A DNA stretch of 64,000 nucleotides. Origin: Roseitranquillus sp963776845. GTDB taxonomy: Bacteria > Pseudomonadota > Alphaproteobacteria > Rhodobacterales > Rhodobacteraceae. Made by a program: the position numbers and the translations under genes. The DNA is taken from NCBI GenBank assembly GCA_963776845.1, contig CAVZOJ010000011.1:310001-374000 (forward strand), given 5' to 3'. This document shows, in pieces, positions 63,166 to 64,000 of the stretch. Each line of letters starts with the position of its first letter. Positions within the stretch are counted from its first letter, which is position 1. The notes below the pieces were generated by a model, which saw only the letters and a list, made by a program, of their open reading frames with translations, did no database searches and was not told the DNA's origin.

Positions 63166-64000
63166 GTGACCGCCACCGTCGCCTGCCCCGGCTGCCAGGC
63201 CGTGCCGCAGGGCGACGCGCAGGCGGCCGAGACGCCGCGGGCGCTCGCCCTCTACCTGCCGGACATCCATTGCGCCGGCTGCATCTCGACGGTCGAGCGT
63301 GCGCTCGCCGCGGCGCCGGGCGTCCGCTCGGCCCGCGTCAACCTCACGCAGAAGCGCGCCGCGATCGATGCCGCACCGTGGGTCGAGCCGGCGGACCTCA
63401 TCGCCGCGCTCGACCGCGCCGGGATCGCCGCGCTCGAGCTCGACGCAAGCGCCGCCGGCGGCCCCGACCCGGCGGAGCGCGCGCTGCTCCTTCGCCTCGG
63501 CGTCGCGGGCTTCGCGATGATGAACGTCATGCTGCTGTCGGTCGCGGTCTGGTCCGGCGCCACCGACGCCACCCGCGACCTCTTCCACTGGATCGCCGCG
63601 CTGATCGCCGCCCCCGCCGCGCTCTTCGCGGCGCAGCCCTTCTTCCGCAGCGCGGCGACGGCGCTTTCGGCACGCCGGCTGAACATGGACGTGCCGATCT
63701 CGCTCGCCATCCTGCTCGCGCTCGGCCTGTCGCTCTACGAGACCTCGCAGTCCGGCGAGCACGCCTATTTCGACGCCGCCCTGTCGCTGACCTTCTTCCT
63801 GCTCGTCGGCCGCTACCTCGACCTCCGCGTCCGCGGCAAGGCGCGCTCCGCCGCGCGCGAACTCGCCGCGCTCGAGGTGCCGAAGGCGATCCGTCTCGAC
63901 GGCGATAGGCGGGTCGAGGTGCGCGCCGCCAGCCTCGTCCCCGGCGACCTGATCCTGGTGCCGCCGGGCGCCCGTCTCGCTGCCGACGGTCGCGTCACCG
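63166..64000 (+). CDS. ccoI: cation-translocating P-type ATPase CcoI/FixI (partial, runs past window)
   Basis: First 278 residues visible. An N-terminal CPGC pair, then a heavy-metal-associated domain with HCAGCISTVERALAA, then membrane helices (GVAGFAMMNVMLLSVAVW and following), and the start of the actuator domain (VPGDLILVPPGARLAADGRV). CcoI exports copper for the cbb3 oxidase. GTG 63166 is the apparent start, with no strong ribosome site. The catalytic DKTG would lie beyond 64000. Confidence 0.9.
   Translation, partial: MTATVACPGCQAVPQGDAQAAETPRALALYLPDIHCAGCISTVERALAAAPGVRSARVNLTQKRAAIDAAPWVEPADLIAALDRAGIAALELDASAAGGPDPAERALLLRLGVAGFAMMNVMLLSVAVWSGATDATRDLFHWIAALIAAPAALFAAQPFFRSAATALSARRLNMDVPISLAILLALGLSLYETSQSGEHAYFDAALSLTFFLLVGRYLDLRVRGKARSAARELAALEVPKAIRLDGDRRVEVRAASLVPGDLILVPPGARLAADGRVT

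Overview
The window is a high-GC alphaproteobacterial chromosome segment, most like the Rhodobacterales (Rhodobacter/Roseobacter relatives). The support is a combination of neighbourhoods typical of that group: RegA/RegB-type redox regulators, hemD-mic60-hemY divergent from tsaD, tsaE-amgK-murU-addB-addA-trxA, hslV/hslU, a Rhodobacter-like porin and an FNR-box-preceded ccoGHI. No species can be named from sequence alone. Nearly all genes share the same GC-ending codon use. No insertion sequence, prophage or CRISPR array was seen.

Layout. (A) About 1-12,050 is a catabolic/transport cluster: a secreted substrate-binding protein, iron-type alcohol dehydrogenase, aldehyde dehydrogenase and short-chain dehydrogenase, an AraC-type regulator, then a complete branched-chain-amino-acid-type ABC transporter (two permeases, two ATPases) and a Tm-1-like pair (UPF0261 plus a TIM-barrel 'PEP hydrolase' protein). 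(B) About 12,066-27,271 holds a giant SPFH/flotillin-like protein with an exceptionally regular 11-residue repeat, two tandem CoxG-like SRPBCC proteins, a three-subunit molybdenum hydroxylase whose large subunit is encoded as two consecutive ORFs, its MoxR/VWA maturation pair, and an amidohydrolase, MBL-fold hydrolase, cupin, SMP-30 and isochorismatase-type hydrolase. The substrate is unknown. A and B together look like one uptake-plus-oxidation-plus-hydrolysis island. (C) From 27,415 onward is mostly housekeeping: tRNA-Thr(CGU), hemY, mic60, hemD, tsaD, gpsA, small proteins, an HD hydrolase, an Aer-like PAS protein, regA, uxuA, regB, a PAS protein, tsaE, the cell-wall recycling pair amgK/murU, addB/addA, trxA, a Ktr/Trk potassium system, hslV-SMR-hslU, a porin, a phosphoesterase and lipid kinase pair, an MFS transporter, and ccoG, ccoH and the start of ccoI.

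A major caveat: about a dozen genes, including ones expected to be essential or strongly conserved (gpsA, addA, addB), have their reading frame broken once or more. Every break I could resolve directly is a +1 shift, usually an extra G in a GG doublet. This looks like systematic consensus error rather than decay, and coordinates of those genes are given as whole homology spans. Several apparent in-frame fusions (livF/UPF0261, coxS/coxL-like, uxuA run-on, SMP-30/isochorismatase) may have the same origin.

The strongest candidates for something new are the hendecad-repeat giant flotillin beside two CoxG-like proteins and a molybdenum hydroxylase, the split molybdenum subunit with a Pro/Ala tail, and a two-copy structured intergenic element found only inside that cluster.
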